Shown piece after piece: positions 5,332 to 6,163 of a stretch of 6,163 nt of DNA. Numbering within the stretch: position 1 is the first letter of the stretch; each line of letters starts with the position of its first letter. Origin of the DNA: Candidatus Zhuqueibacterota bacterium 4572_119 (GTDB taxonomy: Bacteria > Zhuqueibacterota > Zhuqueibacteria > Thermofontimicrobiales > Thermofontimicrobiaceae); assembly GCA_002084535.1 (NCBI GenBank), contig NBLI01000109.1, positions 1 to 6,163 on the forward strand, given 5' to 3'. The notes under the pieces are model-generated. The model made no database searches and was not told the DNA's origin. It saw nothing but the letters and a program-made list of their open reading frames with translations. The position numbers and the translations under genes are program-made.

Positions 5332-6163
5332 TCATGCCTTTGATTTCACATCCCAGACAGTCAACGCAGCAATCAATGAAAGTACTGCCGCGCTAATCCA
5401 GAAATAAAACGCGTAATCAAAATTATATGTGGTTTTGCCATCAACAACTGTTTTCCCCATATTAATCAAAAGTCCGCTGACCCAATCTTGTGTGGCAGCG
5501 CCCACATAGCTGAATAATCCGACAACGCCTTTAACCGCGCCCGTGGCTTTCTTGGAAAAAACATCTACTGCTATCAGTCCGGCTAAAAACACCAATGAAC
5601 CGCCCAGTGCAAATTCAAAAAGACCAAGCCCCACTGCGTCAATCCAAATATATCCTGGTGGAGAGACAAACAATATCACTAATCCCACGATCAACAAAGA
5701 GCCATAAATGAGCGTGGGAATATTTCTTCTCGATCCAAAAATACGATCCGAAATAAAACCCGAAGAAATCGCACCTGCCAATCCCAGCATTGTATTAAGT
5801 CCCATCAACCAGCCGGCTTCTTCTATTGAAAAACCTTTTGCTTCCTGAAAATAAAACGGTCCCCAACTATGAATCGCGTATCTCGCCGTATATAATAAAG
5901 CTGCCGCCAATCCTATTTGCCAGACGACGCGGCTTTTAAGAACTTCAAGCTGCAATTTCCCTGTAGATTTTTTCGAGGGCTTACCTGCTGAAAAGTCCTT
6001 TTTAAAATCAGTAATGTGAGGTAATCCATAAGTTTGTGGTCTATCCTGAAGTGTGATAAACAAAATTCCGGCAACGACTAAACACAAAAGACCCGGTCCA
6101 ATAAAACCCATCCGCCAACCAAATATACTAACGATTGTTGACGTTCCGATGAATGTAAGTCCT
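5332..6163 (-). CDS. OPA-family organophosphate:phosphate antiporter (GlpT/UhpC-like), 5' end missing
   Basis: The frame is open to the window edge, giving about 276 residues, the C-terminal 60% or so of a protein that usually has about 440. The visible part starts with GLTFIGTSTIVSIFGWRMGF, typical of the TM5-TM6 region. A hydrophilic central loop of about 40 residues follows, then six hydrophobic segments (TM7-TM12). Numbering from the Met at 6111, the TM7 motif YTARYAIHSWGPFYFQE (74-90) aligns with the E. coli GlpT segment that carries Arg269, a phosphate-binding residue. That Arg is kept here (Arg77, codon 5881-5883). SDRIFGSRR (121-129) is the MFS signature of the TM8-TM9 loop, and KKATGAVKGVVGLFSYVGAATQDW (187-210) matches the conserved TM11 region of OPA members. 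Known members exchange inorganic phosphate for glycerol-3-phosphate, hexose phosphates or phosphoglycerate at the inner membrane; UhpC is a sensor relative. The substrate here cannot be told. The Met at 6111 is internal, not the start. It is the first visible gene of the operon with the porin and lipoprotein. Confidence 0.85.
   Translation of the reverse strand, partial: GLTFIGTSTIVSIFGWRMGFIGPGLLCLVVAGILFITLQDRPQTYGLPHITDFKKDFSAGKPSKKSTGKLQLEVLKSRVVWQIGLAAALLYTARYAIHSWGPFYFQEAKGFSIEEAGWLMGLNTMLGLAGAISSGFISDRIFGSRRNIPTLIYGSLLIVGLVILFVSPPGYIWIDAVGLGLFEFALGGSLVFLAGLIAVDVFSKKATGAVKGVVGLFSYVGAATQDWVSGLLINMGKTVVDGKTTYNFDYAFYFWISAAVLSLIAALTVWDVKSKA

Overview
The window reads as a piece of chromosome from an AT-rich (roughly 38-40% GC by eye), diderm, probably uncultured bacterium. 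Evidence for an outer membrane is direct: a beta-barrel porin that ends in Phe, and two predicted lipoproteins. The lipoprotein style (Cys followed by a Ser/Thr/Pro-rich linker), the many exported beta-propellers and the decayed GxxExxY gene inside CACAGAT-type repeats suggest the FCB side of the tree (Marinimicrobia, Calditrichota, Cloacimonadota, KSB1-like lineages). That placement is inference; no marker gene is present.

Layout. The left end (1-560, plus strand) holds no intact gene. It carries the wreck of a GxxExxY-family gene (100-466) with an internal stop and a one-base frameshift, framed by two inverted copies of a roughly 30-bp sequence built from three 10-bp units. All five intact or partial genes to the right lie on the minus strand, so the pseudogene faces them tail to tail.

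Minus strand, in transcription order. (1) A partial OPA-family (GlpT/UhpC-like) organophosphate transporter enters from the right edge (5332-6163). (2) An OprO/OprP-type outer-membrane porin follows (4094-5263). (3) A choice-of-anchor-I-type beta-propeller lipoprotein comes next (2803-4059) and is closed by a strong hairpin terminator (2708-2743). A second unit then starts: (4) a secreted NHL-like beta-propeller with a duplicated Cys-containing loop (1351-2589), and (5) an SdiA-regulated-domain (YjiK-like) beta-propeller lipoprotein (561-1316).

How they may work together. Transporter, porin and first lipoprotein have short gaps (68 and 34 nt), strong ribosome binding sites and a shared terminator, so they probably form one operon. 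An outer-membrane channel of a phosphate-selective family beside an inner-membrane organophosphate:phosphate antiporter suggests uptake of a phosphorylated compound. The three propellers could bind or hydrolyse the substrate at the cell surface or in the periplasm. This is a hypothesis; no propeller shows a catalytic signature that I can assign with confidence.
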